From Streptomyces sp. ISL-43 (GTDB taxonomy: Bacteria > Actinomycetota > Actinomycetes > Streptomycetales > Streptomycetaceae), in assembly GCF_018614195.1 (NCBI RefSeq), contig NZ_JAGGOT010000052.1, forward strand, positions 124,001-188,000: 64,000 nt of DNA, read 5' to 3'. The position numbers and the translations under genes are program-made. How positions within the stretch are numbered: position 1 is the stretch's first letter; every line of letters begins with the position of its first letter. This document shows positions 62,076 to 64,000 of the stretch, piece after piece. Under the pieces are notes generated by a model that was not told the origin of the DNA, searched no databases, and saw only the letters and a list, made by a program, of their open reading frames with translations.

Positions 62076-62990
62076 TCAGTGGGCGGCGGCGCCCTGCGGG
62101 ATCCCGAGGGCCGCGGAGTACTGGGTGACCGCCAGCTTGCCGAGCGCCGGGTACGCGCCGAGCACCTCGGCGGCGCTGCAGCCGGCCTCCTTGCAAGCGG
62201 TGTCGAGGAGCCCCTCGGCTGCCTCCGGGCCGATCAGGTACGGGGCCAGCGCCAGCTGGGCGGAGCCCTCGCGGCGCAGCTGGTCGGCCGTCGCGGCCAC
62301 CGAGCCTTCCTCGTCCAGCGCGGCGGCCATGACCGGCACCGCGAGGCGGGCGGCCAGCAGCATGCCGGTGATCCCGGCGGCCTTGACGGCCTCCTCGCCA
62401 CCGGTGGTGGCCAGGATGATGCCGTCGGCGGCCGTGGTCACGCTGAAGAGCCTGGCCCGGTCGGCGCGGGCGAGCCCGGCCTCGGACAGGCGTACGTGCA
62501 GCCCCTCGGCGAGCAGCGGGTGCGGACCGAGCGCGTCGGCCAGCTCGGCGGCCGCCGAGGAGTCCATCAGGGCCTGGCGCATGCGGCGCAGCAGATCCCC
62601 GTCGGGACCGGCCAGCAGGGGTACGACCACGGCGTCGGGGCCGGTCGGCGCGGGCACCTCGTGCCCGGCGGCGCGGGCGAACTCCGCGCGCGCGGCACGG
62701 TCCTGCGCGACGGCGGTCAGCACGCCCGACAGGGACGGGAACTCGGTGGCGTCGTCACCGTCGAGGAAGCCGACGCGGGCGTCCAGGCCGGGCAGCTCGG
62801 AGCGGCCGATGCTGATGATCTCTTCCGCGAGCCCCAGCGAGGAGGCCGAAGGGGCACCGGGCACGGCGAGCACCAGCGCGGGCGCGCCCTCGGGCGCCAC
62901 CGCGGGCTCGGGCCGGCGGTGCCGCCCGGTCTGGCGGGGTCGCGGCATTCGTACGGGCAGGCCATTTGCGGGCCCAGTGGGGGAGCTCAT
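62076..62990 (-). CDS. CbiX/sirohydrochlorin-chelatase-like protein, metal ligands missing
   Basis: Protein of 304 residues with two chelatase-like halves. First strand APALVLAVPGAPSASSLGLA corresponds to the AHGS-type active-site strand, and ARVGFLDGDDATEFPSLSGV to the conserved ExxxP region. The second metal-contact strand reads VVPLLAGPDGDLLRRMRQAL. The two histidines that hold the metal in CbiX/SirB are Pro and Asp here. It may be a structural or regulatory homologue rather than a chelatase. The N-terminal 33 residues are basic and disordered. No siroheme or cobalamin gene is adjacent. Confidence 0.72.
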   Translation of the reverse strand: MSSPTGPANGLPVRMPRPRQTGRHRRPEPAVAPEGAPALVLAVPGAPSASSLGLAEEIISIGRSELPGLDARVGFLDGDDATEFPSLSGVLTAVAQDRAARAEFARAAGHEVPAPTGPDAVVVPLLAGPDGDLLRRMRQALMDSSAAAELADALGPHPLLAEGLHVRLSEAGLARADRARLFSVTTAADGIILATTGGEEAVKAAGITGMLLAARLAVPVMAAALDEEGSVAATADQLRREGSAQLALAPYLIGPEAAEGLLDTACKEAGCSAAEVLGAYPALGKLAVTQYSAALGIPQGAAAH

Positions 62991-63132
62991 GGCGCCGCAT
63001 GCTACTGGCTTATCGGAACAAGGTGTTCGGGCAGGGCCTTCTCGGGCGGCATCTGTCCGTATTTATCCAAGGAATGTCGTATACGGTTCAACCGTTCCGT
63101 CACCCACGCGACCTGTCCGGTCACCCGTCGGG

Positions 63133-63819
63133 TCAGCCGGCGGAGGGCAGTCGCCAGTCGACCGGCCGCGCGCCCTGGCGGACCAGCAGGTCGTTCGTCC
63201 TGCTGAACGGCCTGGAGCCGAAGAACCCGTTGTCCGCGGACATGGGGGAGGGGTGCACGGACTCCACGGCCGGCAACTCGCCCAGCAGCGGCCGCAGATT
63301 GCGGGCCTCACGCCCCCACAACACCGACACCAGGGGCTTTCCGCGCGCCGCGAGCGCGCGGATGGCCTGCTCGGTCACGGCCTCCCAGCCCTTGCCGCGG
63401 TGGGCGTTGGGCTTGCGCGGGGCGGTGGTGAGCGAGCGGTTGAGCAGCAGGACGCCCTGCCGGGTCCACGGGGTCAGGTCCCCGTTGAGGGGCCGGCCCG
63501 TTCCGAGGTCGGCGTGCAGCTCACGGAAGATGTTGTCGAGGCTCGGCGGCCACGGGCTGACCTCGGGCGCCACCGAGAAGGACAGGCCGATCGCGTGCCC
63601 CGGAGTGGGATACGGGTCCTGCCCGACGATCAGCACCTTCACCTCGTCGAAGGGCTGCTGGAACGCGCGCAGGACGTTCGCGCCCGCCGGGACGTACGTC
63701 CTCCCGGCCGCGATCTCCGCGCGCAGGAAGTCGCCCATCAGGGCGATCTGCGTCGCCACCGGCTCCAGAGCGCGGGCCCAGCCCGGCTCGACGATCTCGT
63801 TCAACGGTCGTGCTGCCAC
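63133..63819 (-). CDS. ung: Uracil-DNA glycosylase (family 1)
   Basis: Repair enzyme of 228 residues that removes uracil from DNA. Seen: VLIVGQDPYPTPGHAIGLSF with the catalytic Asp68, LDNIFRELHADLG, WTRQGVLLLNRSLTTAPRKP, LVSVLWGREARNL and HPSPMSADNGFFGSRPFSRT with the intercalation-loop His. Full length. ATG 63819 begins MAARPLNEIVEPGW. The gap to the CbiX-like gene start is 142 bp and shows nothing clear. Confidence 0.95.
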   Translation of the reverse strand: MAARPLNEIVEPGWARALEPVATQIALMGDFLRAEIAAGRTYVPAGANVLRAFQQPFDEVKVLIVGQDPYPTPGHAIGLSFSVAPEVSPWPPSLDNIFRELHADLGTGRPLNGDLTPWTRQGVLLLNRSLTTAPRKPNAHRGKGWEAVTEQAIRALAARGKPLVSVLWGREARNLRPLLGELPAVESVHPSPMSADNGFFGSRPFSRTNDLLVRQGARPVDWRLPSAG

Positions 63820-63998
63820 GAGCGATCACTCTACTGGCCCAGTCGGACGTCCAGTACCCCCGCCCGCACGCCCGGCACGTCCGGCAGGTGCCCGGCCTGC
63901 CGTTGTCGCTTCGATACCCGTTCGCAACAGCTTCGAATGGTCCGACTCCCCTTCGCCGACGTCACATTCAACACGGATGACGCTTCGAGGGAGACGGC

Positions 63999-64000
63999 AT
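63999..64000 (+). other. Possible start of the next gene at the window edge
   Basis: The window ends in AT preceded by GAGGGAGACGGC, a good ribosome site, so an ATG may begin at 63999 and run out of view. The 63820-63998 gap holds its presumable promoter; nothing else is recognised. Confidence 0.35.

Overview
The window is chromosomal DNA of a high-GC actinomycete, almost certainly Streptomyces or a close relative. The evidence is very strong third-codon-position G/C bias, frequent GTG starts, a complete conservon (cvnABCD), DUF742 and DUF6397 proteins, an SNF2-SWIM helicase pair and actinobacterial TAGNNT-type -10 boxes. It is mostly ordinary core and near-core chromosome. I saw no tRNA, rRNA, CRISPR array, prophage or large biosynthetic cluster.

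Layout. 0-10 kb: ABC-F ATPase, VOC protein, intradiol dioxygenase lipoprotein, KatG with a divergent Fur-family regulator, and two tandem DUF4139 proteins. 9.8-13.6 kb: FKBP isomerase, an IS5-type transposase remnant, ExaC-like aldehyde dehydrogenase and its GAF regulator; a 40-bp near-perfect copy of the aldehyde dehydrogenase 3' end lies on the far side of the FKBP gene. 13.7-18.1 kb: SWIM-zinc protein translationally coupled to an SNF2 helicase. 18-23 kb: small membrane protein, MOSC, TrmO-like, MpaB-like oxygenase, methyltransferase and MHYT protein. 23.2-28.2 kb: conservon cvnABCD, then a truncated F420-type oxidoreductase and a solo second CvnB. 28-34 kb: DUF6397, YchJ, TesB, a DUF3516 helicase and a YdjM-like membrane protein.

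34.1-36.3 kb is the one clearly accessory stretch. It holds a decayed IS5-type transposase C-terminus, an unrecognised 407-residue protein with visibly lower GC, and three copies of ATTGCGCA spaced exactly 20 bp apart behind a promoter-like sequence that no longer drives a gene. 36.3-43 kb: a heterodimeric ABC exporter whose second ATP site is degenerate on both faces, and a large FAD/Fe-S D-lactate-dehydrogenase-like enzyme. 43-47.7 kb: MarR with a divergent ABC exporter, a short MltG-like transglycosylase with a leaderless promoter, and a flavin monooxygenase. 47.7-52.7 kb: P450, HAD phosphatase, Lrp regulator, SDR/DUF2867 protein and a wall-anchored-type secreted protein.

53.1-54.2 kb carries a gene fusion scar: the first ~88 codons of a DNA photolyase joined out of frame to the cobalamin-binding half of a LitR-like light regulator. 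This suggests that a light-response (often carotenoid-linked) locus was deleted. 54-64 kb: ECF sigma factor, histidine phosphatase, APC permease, universal stress protein, FUSC protein, bacterial nitric oxide synthase, lactonase, a CbiX-like protein without its usual histidines, and uracil-DNA glycosylase.

The genes mostly act in oxidative and nitrosative stress defence, DNA repair and recombination, export and signalling. No single operon unites them.
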